Below are positions 1 to 12,600 of a stretch of DNA of 64,000 nucleotides, piece by piece (the stretch's first letter is position 1; the number at the start of each line of letters is the position of its first letter). A program made the position numbers and the translations under genes. The stretch is from Burhinus oedicnemus. Lineage: Eukaryota > Chordata > Aves > Charadriiformes > Burhinidae. Under the pieces are notes generated by a model. It was not told the DNA's origin. It ran no database searches and worked only from the letters and a program-made list of their open reading frames with translations. Location: positions 3,921,601 to 3,985,600 of the forward strand of contig VFFE01007669.1 of the NCBI GenBank assembly GCA_008921705.1, given 5' to 3'.

Positions 1-382
1 GTGTGATTTTTATACATGCTCCTTGGAAGAAGCTGCCTTAGAAACCGGACAGTCACCCAAATCCTGCCTTTAACCGACACACGGGTTGAAGCCAGTGCTT
101 GTATTTGGACTAAGAAACTGGAGAACAGGGTGTACGCAATGCCGCTTGCAGAACGGCAGTTATTGCTGCCTCTGGCTCCCGGTGACGGGCACCGTTTCCT
201 CGGTCCCGGGGAGCCGCCGAGGGCACAGGGCAGGCTCGGCCCCTCGCCCCGCGCAGACGGGTACGAGGACCCACCAACCTGCTCGCAAGCGGCGCTGCGG
301 GTCTCCCAGCCGGAGGCAGCGGGTGCGCGCGGGGAGGCCGGGAGCTGCCTCGGCTCTGTACCTCGGCTTGGGTTCCATACTT

Positions 383-600
383 ACCTGTTCGGGAGGGGTT
401 AAAAACAACGTGATTTTTAAAAGGAATGTTTGGCGTTGCTGTTACTTCCGGCTGTCAGAGCCTCGGCGGCTGCCGCGACTTTCCCTCCACCCGGGAGCTC
501 CGCTCCTCCGAGGTGAAGCCGGGGCTGCCGCGACTCCCGCCGCCCGGGCTTTGACAACAGCGCGCACCTCCCCAGCGCCGGCAGCTCGGCGCTCACGCTT
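383..600 (-). other. Candidate divergent first exon on the - strand
   Basis: On the - strand the sequence GAACAG|GTAAGT (exon end at 385) is a full-consensus splice donor at the left edge of the CpG island, facing away from the neurabin-like gene. The exon's 5' limit is unknown; 600 is a guess. No conserved protein is visible, so it is noncoding or 5' UTR. In human, RAPGEF4 lies beyond PDK1 in the orientation that would put its 5' end here, so a RAPGEF4 5' exon or a divergent lncRNA are the two obvious options. Confidence 0.35.
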
Positions 601-1800
601 CTTCAGGGACCCGAGGCCCTCCCTCACCGCCCACCGCCGTCCCTCGCCCCGGCGTCCCCAGTGGCAGCCGCGGCGGTTCCCCCGCCGGCGCGGCCGGTGA
701 CCGACCCGCACCCACCGGCGCTCCGCCGCGCCGCCCCGCCCTCAGGGCCGCCAGAGGGGACCGGGTAGCGGTGGGCGGCCGCGGCCCCGGCCCCGCTCGC
801 CTCCCCGACATGGTATCACCCGAAACCCGCATCCCGCTACGGCGTGGTATCTCCCGGCGCGGGAGGCGCTTCCCTCAGGCCGGGCGCGCCCGCCGCCCCC
901 CTCCTCCCCCCAGCCCCTCTCTTCCCTCACACTGAGAGGAACAAGGGCGCGCCCGCCGCTCCCTCTCTTTGTGTGCGAGCGAGGGAGCGCGCGCGGGCGG
1001 GCCCGAGACACAGGGCGGAGGAGGGCGCCGAGCGGCGTGAGAGCCAGCGAGCTGGGCGGGCGGGCGAGTCGGCAGGCGAGCGAGCGAGCGGGGCGGGCGG
1101 CGGTTTGGAGCGCCGCCGCGGGGGCGGGAGGAAGGTGGAGTGAAGAGCGCGGGGCGGTGGCGGAGGCTGCGGCGGGTCGTGGGAGGGAAGGAAGGAGGGC
1201 GGCTGGCGGCGGCGGATAATGATGGCGTGGTGTGCGCGGCCGCTGGGCGGCCGGCAGCGCTGAGGGGAAGGAGCCGGCGGGACCCCCGCCCCCAGGTAGG
1301 CTGGCTCGGAAAGTTTGGGGCGAGGTGTCGGGGCGGCTCCGCTGCGCGCCCCGCCGGCCCCGCGGCGCAGAGGCGCCGCCACGGGGAAGCCCCAACTTGG
1401 GGCCGAAACTTGCGGCTTTCCCCCCCCACCCCGCCTTCCGAGCCGCGGTGCGTGCGGCGGGGTCCGGCCCGGGCCCAGCCTCCTCCGGCCGGCAGGAAGG
1501 GCCGGGCGCTGCCCCCTCCCCCGTCGCCCGGCCCGGCCCGGGACGGCCGTTGGCGGGAGGGGCGGGCAGGCGGGAGCGGCGGGGGGGGGTCGCCTGCCGC
1601 CGCCGCATCCCCCGCCGGAGCCGCCAGGTCGGTGTCCGGGTGGGAGCGGCTGGGTCCGCGCGTCCCAGCGGACACAATGGGCTTTATCCCGCGGGGAGGT
1701 CTCGGGCGGCGATTCCCACCGCCACTTTCGGATTCGTGTCACACGCCGGCGAGGCCGCGAGTTAATGAAAACTCTCTGTCTCTCTGCAGATGGCTCTCCG
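430..1800 (+). promoter_or_regulatory. PPP1R9A-like: CpG-island promoter of the neurabin-like gene
   Basis: Very GC- and CpG-rich block with several GGGCGG boxes (for example near 1088-1101) and no TATA box at a useful distance. It ends just before the first coding exon. A noncoding first exon probably ends at 1295, where CCCCAG|GTAGGC is a good donor. The transcription start cannot be placed from sequence. Long open frames here on both strands reflect high GC content. Confidence 0.8.
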
Positions 1801-2048
1801 CATACTGCGATCCGCGCTGGGGATAATACCCGATGTGGCCATTTACGCGCTGTGATTTCTTTCTCTCCACGTATACTCCCTTGCGCTCCATTTCACTGCG
1901 AGCGGGGAGGCTGGCCGAGTGAAAGGCTGCTTTTCGGATCTTCCGTGGGATTTGCTCTGCCTGGCGTTGGAGGTTGGAAGCTTTGTGCCCGGGAGTCGTC
2001 CCCCCCATTCTTCTTCAGGAGTCGAGGGAGCTCTCTCTCTCTCCGACA
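1790..2048 (+). other. PPP1R9A-like: 5' UTR portion of the first coding exon, two possible acceptors, two uORFs
   Basis: Two pyrimidine-tract acceptors precede the start codon: CTCTCTGCAG ending at 1789 and TTCTTCAG ending at 2018. With the first, the mRNA contains a uORF at 1790-1855 (21 residues, ATG at the first exon base) and an overlapping one at 1833-1922 (29 residues). With the second, both disappear. The main ATG at 2049 is followed directly by a second in-frame ATG at 2052, both with A at -3. Confidence 0.55.
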
Positions 2049-3659
2049 ATGATGAAAACCGAAGGCAAAGGGGAAAGGACTTTAAGAAGTGCTTCTCCGC
2101 ACCGAAATGCCTATAAATCTGATTTCCACGCTATCAAATGCTCTTTTGATGGTGTAAACAATCCTGAGAACGCTTCCAACAAATCAGGCTTGCATCAGAA
2201 GCTGGGCACCTCTGCCAATGGAGGGGGAAATGACCCACACAGTCGAGGCAGAGCTGCCACTTACGGCAATAGAGTACACAAGATCAAAAATATGTTTCTG
2301 CAAATGGGGGGCTCTTCTTCCACACCCTCTTGTGAAAGCAGTCCACCTGCTGAGACCAAATTAATCAGCCGGGCCACAGCAGCAGAATATGGACCTTCTC
2401 CAGGTAGCCCATCTTTCCTCACTGTCCAAAAAAATAATCTTCTTAATACAAGTACCAGCCCCTGTGGCAGTCCTGTGGATTCGTTGTCTGTGCCTTCTGC
2501 CACTGACAAGGTCATCCGTAGCAATGATGAGGCAGACTTGGACAAAGTTGCCCTGGCAGAAAAATTTTCGGAGACCAGGAAGCTATTTGAGAGAAATATA
2601 AAGCAACGGAGCTCAGTGGACAGGTACTCCCCCAGCAAATGTGAAAGAAGTGAGGATAAGAGGAGACGCAGTTCAGCTTCTGATTGTAGCAATGTGGTGG
2701 ACCACTTCAGTTTTAATACAGAAGCAAGTCTTCCAGTTGCGCTGGAGAAAGTTGAAAATCAAGGTAATGAGGAGTTGAAGCAGCAACATCCCAACAGTGG
2801 TTCCAAATCCTCCTTCCTAAATGCAGGGCCCATTTCTAGGAGGCTGGAAAGCTTTCTGGGTGACAGTGATACTGAAGAATCCAAAGAAGTTTCCAAAAAT
2901 GGTAGTCCTCCAAATCAGGAGTCTTTGAGAGGCCACAACAGTTTGGATTCATCTGCTGTTGCTGAAGGATGTACGGAGAAGGCTGTGTCCACCAAAGTGC
3001 CTATGATCCTCAGAGATGAGCTGAGTGAGGCACTTGGAAAAGACAAAAGAGATCAACTGGTACTTGAGAGAAGCCTGTGGGATGTGGGCAGTATGCCTGG
3101 TCAGGAGGCTCAGCGGAGATCAGATAGTGTTCTCCCCCGGGTTTCCCCCGTGGAGGGGACTTATGCAGAGCTGCTTGCACAAAATGAAACCTCAGGGCAT
3201 GAAAGAGAAGGCTTGGAGAAAGAGCACTTTGTTCAAGAGGATCAGCTGCTCCTATGTCAAATACGGGAAGGGAAGAGGAGCAGCTACTCTTTGGAAGTAG
3301 TGGAAGAGTTTACGGAAGGCAGTGAGACCAATCGCGAAGAAGAAGATGGGATGTCTGTGAGAGATGGTCCAGTTACACAAGCTCAGGATGTTCTAGAGCA
3401 GGAAAGGGATACTGAAGAAGAGGAGCAAGTGGTGGAAAAGCAGAGTGAGAGCTTTAGTGCTTTTGGAATAGAGAATGCAGCTTTTGATGATGACAGGGAT
3501 ACAGAGCCAGAAAATCAAGGGCCAGAAGGCAAAGAAATTTTGGAGGGGGAGGAGGAGGAGTATATGTATGACAGTGAGTATGAGGAGTTTCCTGGACTTT
3601 CTGAAGAGGAAGATCCTGAGCCAGACCGAAAAGTCAAGTTCTCAACAGCTCCTATCAAG
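2049..3659 (+). CDS. PPP1R9A-like: Neurabin-like coding exon 1 (residues 1-537)
   Basis: Large first coding exon carrying the actin-binding-type N-terminus, the basic segment [13 protein letters not shown] (75-87), the conserved [11 protein letters not shown] (173-183), a long acidic Ser/Glu-rich linker and the PP1 motif KVKF at 3630-3641. It ends in phase 0 at ATCAAG|GTAAAT. Reading on into the intron gives 38 codons of low-complexity sequence to a stop at 3773, which is not family-like. The linker is longer than in neurabin-1. Confidence 0.95.
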
Positions 3660-6600
3660 GTAAATACATTTGAATTTTCTGTATTTTTTTATTGTTTTGC
3701 AGTCAAAAATGCCCAGGAAATACCTTTTTGTGGTGTTTTTTTTTTTTTTTTCAAAGCTCTAAAACCCCTTTAAAAAGTGTAAGTTTATGGCTTTTATTCG
3801 AAGCTGAATATTGTTCAGAAAATTTGTAAGTTAGTCACAAGTGACTTCTGAATCACAGCAGCTTCCTAAGATAGTTAGCATAGTGAGACGCATGAGATTT
3901 TACTTACTGGACATTTTCGGGAACACTAAACTTTTAGAAATAGGTACAAACACATGACCTTTAATACTTGCCTTCATTGGTTTAAAATGGAAGCATTGCA
4001 TTAGGAAGGATTTTTTCAGTTTTACTTTTTGTACAAAAGCTTAAAAAAACCCAAACAAAACAGTGAAACCCCCCACAGCAAACCTTCAGATTCAACTTCA
4101 GACTTGTTTCCAGAATTAACTGTGAGAAAATATCAAATGACTGATTCCTGTTATTTAAGATTTTAGAATTCTCTCTAATAATAACCATATACATTGGTTG
4201 AGGGTTTTTTATACTGGCTTGGTGAACAAACTGTAGGAGCGTTAACATGAGCATTTTGGAGTTAGGAAGTTGCGGAAGTAGAAGTTACGGGGCAGACTGG
4301 GTAATGAGGACTAGTGTAAGTTACAATGCTAACAAAAAGATTTAGGTGTCTGATCTTCCCTCACCAAAAATACCCACAAAATAAGTAATTCCACAACTTG
4401 AACTGTGTTTACCCATAGTCTTGTTGCAGACTTTAGTTATTCTAGTCCCTCTTTAAAGTTTGGGAGGAGAATCGGGAGATGGAGACCAGGACGGAATGGG
4501 AAACTATCCAGGCTTTCTCTAAGCATAATTCTCCTCTTCTACTATTACATGAAAAGTATCATCTTTAATAAACAATTTTTACACTTTGTTCGTACAGAGT
4601 CAGGGTTCACTTTCACTGATCAGAGGGATGTAAAAAAATTCTGTTGACTCCTGTACTTCCTGCAGCAGAGAGCTGTGATTTCCCGGTTTGCTAAACACGC
4701 ACCAGTGCTGTACCCCAGAAAATGTTTTGGGTGTGGCAAAATACAAATTTTGTTGCATGTGGTTTTTTTATAGTCTCTCCATAGCCAGGCAGACTTTATA
4801 TGACTTTCTTGTAGTTGATGCTGCTTTAGCGATGACCTGGAGCGCTGAAGGCGGGGAGAGTGCCACTATTGGAAACATAACGAGTCTGGTGAGGGCTGTG
4901 AGAGAGCCGGAGGGGCATCAGTCCATTTCCCCTTGCATTTGTGCACTGAGTATCTGAGGAAAGTGCCGTGTAGAGTCTACCACAAATGTGTGCTCATTGA
5001 CTGACTGCGGGTTTTCTACTGTAGGCAGGGTTTTACTGATCATTGCTGAAATCCCACTGAAGCAGTGGCTGTAACAGACTTTTCCCACCTTCTCTGTTAT
5101 GTCTATGACAGACTTAGTTGAAAGCATTAGTAGAAATATCTGTGCCGTCTGTGATGGAAGCTCTTGTGTAGGCAAAACTCAGTTTTTGGTAACTAGCACT
5201 GTTCAGTTACAGCTGCTTCTCAGAAAGCCACAGGAACCAACCTATACCAGATTATCAATTACACAACCGAGAGATGAAGGGTTAGTAGCAACTGTTAGAA
5301 GTTTTCCATTAAAAATAACGTAGTTCTTGCCATAATGCCCCACTTAGATTGGCAGAATAAACTGTACTTAATAGCAATATGGTCAGTGAACTTTCTTTTT
5401 AAGGCCTTAAAATTGAAGCTTGTGATACTTGCCTTCCTTGATCCCTTTTCAGTGAAACTTAACTATATGTTTCCTATAGTGGGTATAGGGATCTCTTTCT
5501 GCCTGTCATTTTCAGTAGCTTTTTCCCCTCTGTTCCTAATGCCTAAGCAATGATTTCTTTCCCCTTGTCTGCCTTTTTGTTTCATATTTTCTATGATACT
5601 TAGTGGGAATGAGTCCTGGTGTATGTTTTTTGGCTTCTGTGCTCTGTAAAATAAAGAATTCCAACTTTCTTTTCAGTTCCCCAAAATCTTTTTTCATAAT
5701 GTACCTTTGATATCTCATTAACTTTTTAGAAAATCCCACTTTTACCTCACAGAAGGAAATCTTTCTTGTTCAGCTTTATGCATAGATTTTAGCACATCTT
5801 AAACTGGAAGAGAAAAAACAAATCCTGAGTGGTAGCAAAAGATTATTCCTGGTCCCCACCACAGCTTAGAGCAGTGCCATAGTGAGAAATGTATCTTAGT
5901 GGCTTCTTTGTCAGCTTTATTTAGACTAATAAGTTTGACTGAAATGTGAGTGTCATTCCAGACATCCATAGCCACTAGAGGAGGTCTGTGTTTCTCCTCC
6001 TCTTAGACACTCCTGAGAGAGGCCAGGCTGGCCTTGGCATTCTTGCTGTTTTCCTTCTTCACGTCTCTAGTGATTATGAGGAAACCACCTCTGTCTTTTG
6101 CAGTGGCTGTTTAGCAGGTGTCTGATAAAGTTGGAGAATTCAAAACATTCAGAAGGTGTTTGGGGAAGAAAAAGTACGTTCTCAGATCGTCAAGGTTCTG
6201 CAGTGATGGAGCTCTGACCATTGTACTTGATATACCCCAAAGGGAAGTTGGATATGTGTGTAGGTAATGGTTATAACTTACACACAGGCACCCTAAAACC
6301 AGTATTTATGCTGCAGCAGCAAAGAGAACTTGATTAGTATCTCTGCTTCGAAGTTCGTAGTCAACTGTAAAACTGGCAAGGCTTTTGAGTAAAAGAAGGA
6401 GACTGTGGAGCTCCCAGGGGATGTATAAGGCAGCTAACACTGTTAGCACTGCATCTGACCCATGCTAGAGGTCCATAATTGTTGACATCTGTAGCAGGGC
6501 TTAAAAACATAATTTGATCTGATAATTTCAGGAAAGATGGAACATGATTATGCAAATACTCCATTATTTTGAGTTGCTCTGTGCCTGTGAAAAATAAGCA

Positions 6601-9600
6601 TAGGTGAGACTTTTTAAAATGTTTCAATTCTGTAGAAACTGGTGATAAATGAAGCCTGGGAAGATTTCTTACTTGCCATGGGTGACCTGACTCCTTAAGT
6701 CCTGCTGGTGTTTGATCTCTGCAGACCTTAAGGAACATTATGTCTCAGTTGCTTGTTTTTCCTACAGTAGAGAGTGATACTGTACAGTTATTAGCAGAAC
6801 TTCACAGACTGGGTTTGTGTTATGGTACATGAGCTATTTTTAGTCTCTTGTTGCCACATATGAAGCCAGTGAGGAATGTAAAGCACAACCAGCTGTCCAA
6901 GGTATTTGCAAGGGAACTGAATTTGTCTTTGTCTTGAAGTTTTCTGAATAAACTGTGTAAACAATCTGCATTACAGACAGTGCAAATAACACGTCAGGTA
7001 ACTGTGCTGTCATCCTTTTATATTTCACTTTGTTTTTGTAATGCAGAGATTAAACTCACTTTCAATTATGTGATTACCTTGAAAGGCTTTAATTAACATA
7101 AATGTAATGACTGAGTGCTGTTTGACTTTTGTAATTTTGAAACTTTCCATTGGGAAAACAAATGCCTGTTTCCAAATTGACTTCTTGAGATGTTTTTACC
7201 TCTGACTGTGTCAAACTTTGTCCTCGAAACCTTTAATAGCACTGTGACTAACTTCTGCAACCATTTATGATCCTTAGAAGTTCTGTAGCTCAGGTAATCT
7301 GAAAAGATAGACTTACGGAAGCAAAGAGCAGCTGTACTGTTTAATTAGCAGCGTTATCCAGTTTATATTGCATGGGAGTGTCTGTTCCCAGCTTTTTGTG
7401 AATAATACTTACTTTTAAGATTGTTAAGAACACAGTTTAAAAAAAAACAAAAACAAAACAACCCAAACCTTCATAAAGACTTTACTTTTCTAATTGTCAC
7501 AGATGAGCAGTTTAAAGTTGCTTCTCAAATAAGGAAACTGAAAGCAGTTTCATAGCTTGTGTGGTGTCCTAACCAGCCAAGTATCAGCTGCTTCTGAGAC
7601 AATATGGAAATCCTTCATAATATTGCTATTTGTCTTGCACATCGGGATAGAGCTGTTTTACATATAGCTGGGACACAAACGGTAATCTTGTTCAGGCTAG
7701 CATACTCTTCAGTCTTTTTAGTACAGAACTGATTACTGTGGAAGTTAATGAAGCAGTAAATGAGGATACATTTGAATTACATTTCCTGTATAACACCATA
7801 TCTGTAAATACTTACCACTTTTAGGAGGTGGACAATTTTTCTGGGTCAATGTGTAGTCTCCTGAACATTTTAACAAAATGTTGCAGAGTAGTGCCCCAGC
7901 TTCATACATCCTCTGATTTTTGAACTGTAACTTTTATGCTTAGGACGTCATACACAGAAAGGGATACAAAATACACTAACTGGTGGAAGATACCCAAACC
8001 CTGGTGTTTCTTCAGTAACTAGAGAACTGATGACTGCGTAAATGGTCAATTGTTTGTCAGCCATTGGTCAAGCACTTCAGTAAAATACTTACATATCAAA
8101 TATTTCCTAAAAATCAGAACAGAAGACGTATGATTAAAAAAAATGCAAAAGAAAGCTTGAGCTGAAAGTGCTGTGGCATTAAGAAAAAAGTATGTGACAT
8201 GGATGTAGGCTGATCTAGGAAAATAAAGGTTTGATTTGAGAATAGATTTAAACAGAATTGACTTATATGTGGGAAGTCATCTGCTTTTTTTCTTGAGACA
8301 AATAATGCAAGTGTATTTCCATTGTGCTTTGTTGGGAATCTTTCGCGATGGCAATTTGTTTGTTGTAACTCATACATTTTAATTGTTTTGAAGCTCTGTT
8401 AGTCACTTGCATCAACATTACAATATTGGTAACTTAAGTTCGTAACAACTTTTCTTCATATTTTTATCTCAAACTTAAACTCTCCACCGTAACTTTCAGT
8501 GACTCTTCACAAATGTAACCCTGTTGTATTCTGCCTGCATCTGAGAGTATGGCATTTCCTTCTGGCTAACTTAACAGTATGAGATGTTAAAAACACTGAT
8601 ATTAACTGGAGGAAGAAGATATATATTTTCACACACATGTGAAAGTTTTGCTGTTTTGGTGGGGAAAGATTTCCTCTTTTGAGGAAAGATAATCTTTAAA
8701 CTCTTAAGGAAATGTCAGTTTCATGAAAGTTAAACGTTTATTGAGCCTAAATATATTTAATTCTGTTTATAGATTTACCTGGTTTTAGAAGGTTCCATAT
8801 CGAGTATTTCTGATGCCTTTCTGGTCCTTGTTATGTTTTGATTCCATAACCTTTGTTCAGCTCTCCAGAAAGAAGCACTTTCAGCTCAAGCTTTGTTTTG
8901 CATTTTTTTTTATCATACGTCTTCTGTTCTGATTTTTAGGAAATATTTGATATGTAAGTTTTACAATGGTAGATTGATTTGGCATTTCGATAGTTTTTGA
9001 TGAGAGTCCAGTGCAAGGGTATGGGGCTGTAGAACAGAAATCTAAACCAGAACAGAAAAAGCAAAGAAATAATTCTTAAGTGCTGGCTCACTGCTCAAGC
9101 AGCTTGACTCTTTACATTAGCATCTCAGTGTATTTCTAACTGAATTATTCCCCGAATGCAGTTATGTGACATACCAGCTGCCCTGTTTGATGTGCTTGAT
9201 GATGCTACAAAACTATAGACAAATAAAAGAATGCTGAGGTAATGGGTGTCAGGTGAGGTGACAGTGAGGATCATCTGTTTATCCTCACTCCTTTTTCAGT
9301 CCCTCCAACTTCTAACTTCCTAGCAGTTTCACCTGGATTTGAGAGGGAAGAAAGAGATATTTTTAAAGGTATTTTTGAAATACTGCTTGGTTTGGGGAAA
9401 AATTAGCACTTGTATCACAGTTGCAGATTTGTGCCCTCGCTGATGGCAGGGCTGCAGCTTTAGTTCAAGTTACGTCTTCTTTTTGACTTAATGTTAGCTG
9501 ATGACTGTACCTGTCCAGCCTGTGCTGTGTTTTGCTCTGAGAATAGCTGTGGGGAGCAGGAGGGGGAGAGTGGGTGAATAGCAGGCACTTGAAGGTTTCA

Positions 9601-12600
9601 TGGGAGATGTAGTCAGAAGAAACGCTGAGGAGGTGGCGAAGGTCAGCAAAGATAAGCAAGTTTATAGGAGACAAGTTCGTTACCTCAACAGTTAAGCTGC
9701 TGAAAGATTCAGCATCTTTTTGATGATGATTGCTGTTATTAGCACCTGAGAATACTTAACCTTGACTGATAACGCACAGGCAGTAGCTGAAATTTGTTTG
9801 TAGCTTACCTTTTGAGAGATGGAAAAAATAAATTATCCCTATTCATATCATTCTAACATAAAAGAGGTGAACGCTCAGAAGGACATCAGTAAAAAAAGTG
9901 CGTCTCTTTTATCTGAGTACATACTTTGTAATCTTGAGACTATGAAGGTGCAGTATAGCAGAATTTTTTACAGGGTTCTTATATTTTTATTGAGTATTAA
10001 AGTATTATTCCAAAAGGCATCATGCAAATTTTTTAGATTTGTTTCTCAATCATTTTCCTCCAGCACTCTCTGATGTGTCTTGGTATAGTGAGACAATCCT
10101 GCTTTTCAGGCCTGGGGTATTGATCGTTACTAGTGACAGTATTACTGCAGATTAGTTAATTGAGTTGATCTGGTATGGCAGGGTTATTTTGTTGTTGTTT
10201 CTTCTTATGGCCTGTAGAAAACAACCAGGTGGACTATTTTTGTCTTTTGAAGTTCCTCTTACCAGTTTGCTTGCTATTTAGATTTGGTCACGTCAAGATT
10301 TTTGTTTTGGTGAATACTAAATAAATACACATATCTAAATCTTTGGATTGCCAGGCTTAAATTGGTGGTACCAAGACACCTGTGAAGCTTATGGATGTCC
10401 ATAATTGAATCACTTTCTTTATATACAGAGTCTTTCAGGAGCCAAGATTTTTGGGGGGTGCCCCCTCTTTATTGTGAGTAGGTTTTGCCTCTTCTGGTCA
10501 TATCCTATTTATTTGGAGTCTTTCAGTCTCTTTGTCAGTCTGAGAGCAGTGCCACCTCAGCTGAGATGGTGGTGGAGTACAAGCAGTTCACAGCAGAGCT
10601 CCACTTCCACAGAGGGAGAAGGTGGATTGTCTCTCAGCTTCTGCTCTGAATATTTGAAATGAAATAAAATCAATGCACTGAATCTGAATGGATGCTTTTC
10701 ACTGTCTTCAGTATTTCTTTCACTGGGATTTAAAAATGAAATACCTGAAAATGAAAGAGTATTTCTCCTTCTGGAGCAGATAGCATAACCTGACTGAAAC
10801 AGATACCATGTTGTCTTTCTTGCTCTCCAGCTAGCTCCAGTGCCTTTGCTACTGCAGTGAAATACAGAACTACAGAATAAATTTTCCTGGTTTCATTGGG
10901 AACTGAGTAGAGAATAGTGAGACTGGTAAAAAACCTGGTTTAGTTATGATGAAATTATCTATATGAAATTGTCTGTACTGTGGATCTGAAGCAAGGTTGC
11001 ACTTATGCCTTTATGTAAACTGACTTGATTGGGGTTTTTGATTAAGTCATGCAGAGCTACAGGATCAAGTGCCTAAGTGTGCACAGCCTGCCTGTCCACC
11101 TGTTTGGTAACAGAAAACGCTGCATTGGGTGTAATGGCTTATAATTTTAATCTGTTTAATAGTTACCATTTTTGAAAAAGAGTAAAAGTGTAAGTGTTTA
11201 AAAAAAAACAAACCAAGCTATTTCTGTTTGTTGATTAAAGGATTTGATAGCATTAATTGATTTAAATCAGTGTAGTCACTTTTCACTTAAAATATAACAA
11301 GTAGTGGTAATAAAACACTAACTGTGTGGCTTTCAGAACCAGAGGGAAGAGTGGGTGGCAGTAACAAGAGGTCTACTTTAACTGAAGAGGGAGATTGTAA
11401 GAGTAAACTGTAAAGTGTACGTTATACTTCAGCGCTGCTGTATCAAATGATTATTCATGTTTGCCTGGGCACTTCACATTTTGCTGGGCATTGCAAAGGC
11501 AATCAATTTGAAGAGCTGGGACGGTTCTCTATTAGATAATTTTCCCTGAGCTGTGACTTGTGTTTTGAATGTTCGGCTTTATGGCGTGTCAGTGAACTCA
11601 CCTGTTCCAAGTAAGAATGGTGTTTCAGAAGAAAGAGGACCCAAGTGGTGTAGTCGCTGCTGGGTGCAGTGTCCAGGCAGGGGGGTCAGGGACGCCTCAG
11701 TGCCTCTCTTGGCTGTTAAGGGTTACGGGTGTGAGGCTTTCCAGCAAATACTGTGGTGTTACATGAGAATTTTGAAGTGATGTTGATATTGCTTCTGTCC
11801 CAATTAGTTGGGAGCCCTTCTGGGCAGTTATTGATTTCTTAATCTTACTCTTTAATTACTTTTTTAAATGTTCTGCTTTTGATCAGGCACAAACAAATCT
11901 ATCTACTAGAAATTAATATGGGAATGGAGGTCTTTGGACTGTGTTTTATGACTCCGTAGCAGTTTCATGCGAACACGTGATAAATCAGTGTTTACCCTCT
12001 AACAAAATTAACATTCTGCTAAAACTAACATAGTTCTTAAGTAGAGCTTTTTATGTACTGCTAAGAGCTTGAATGAAGCAAGGTCATTGTTGTTTTTCTG
12101 TGATAGCACTAAGATGATATAATGGAGATTTTTAGTTCTGTGTGGTAACAGGAACTGAATGGTAGCATCTTTTAGACAGTAGGCTGTGTTGGGGTTTTTT
12201 GAGTGCTAATAGTGGTGATGTTGATATTAGCATCTTCAGAGAAGCAAGCGACCTGAGTTTTGCATTCAAAAAGTGATTAATTTTCCTGGTGTGAAGAATA
12301 CAGTTTGTTCTGTCTCAAAAAAAAAAAAAAATATTTGTTGTCCAAGGACTAAGTATATACTTGAAAATTTCCAGTTATGTATCTTAACAATTTAATTAAA
12401 ATAGTCCTTAAAAATTCAGCCCTCTGTCAGAACTTTTTTGGATTCGAGTTATTTTTATTCATTCTGAAGAAAAGAGGTCTTGAGTTTAAAAAAAAAAAAT
12501 GTTTTTTCAGATAGCAGGGTTTTTCATCATTTATTAGCTTGACAGGATCCAGAAATTATTAATGTGAGGTTAATCTTCTGGATATATAACAAGCTGTGGT

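Noticed and set aside
742..1742. Long overlapping open frames on the - strand (up to 311 codons) and + strand in the CpG island
   Set aside because: Composition is Pro/Arg/Ala/Gly-rich in several frames at once, as expected from GC-rich DNA with few stop codons; no domain and no shared start.
1974..2048. Extension of the neurabin-like start to 1974
   Set aside because: The codon at 1974 is TTG, not ATG, and family members begin at MMKTE or MLKTE, which fits 2049.
3660..3773. Read-through of coding exon 1 into the intron as an alternative C-terminus
   Set aside because: A good GT donor follows ATCAAG and the downstream exon restores the conserved sequence; the read-through peptide is Phe-rich low complexity with no nearby AATAAA.
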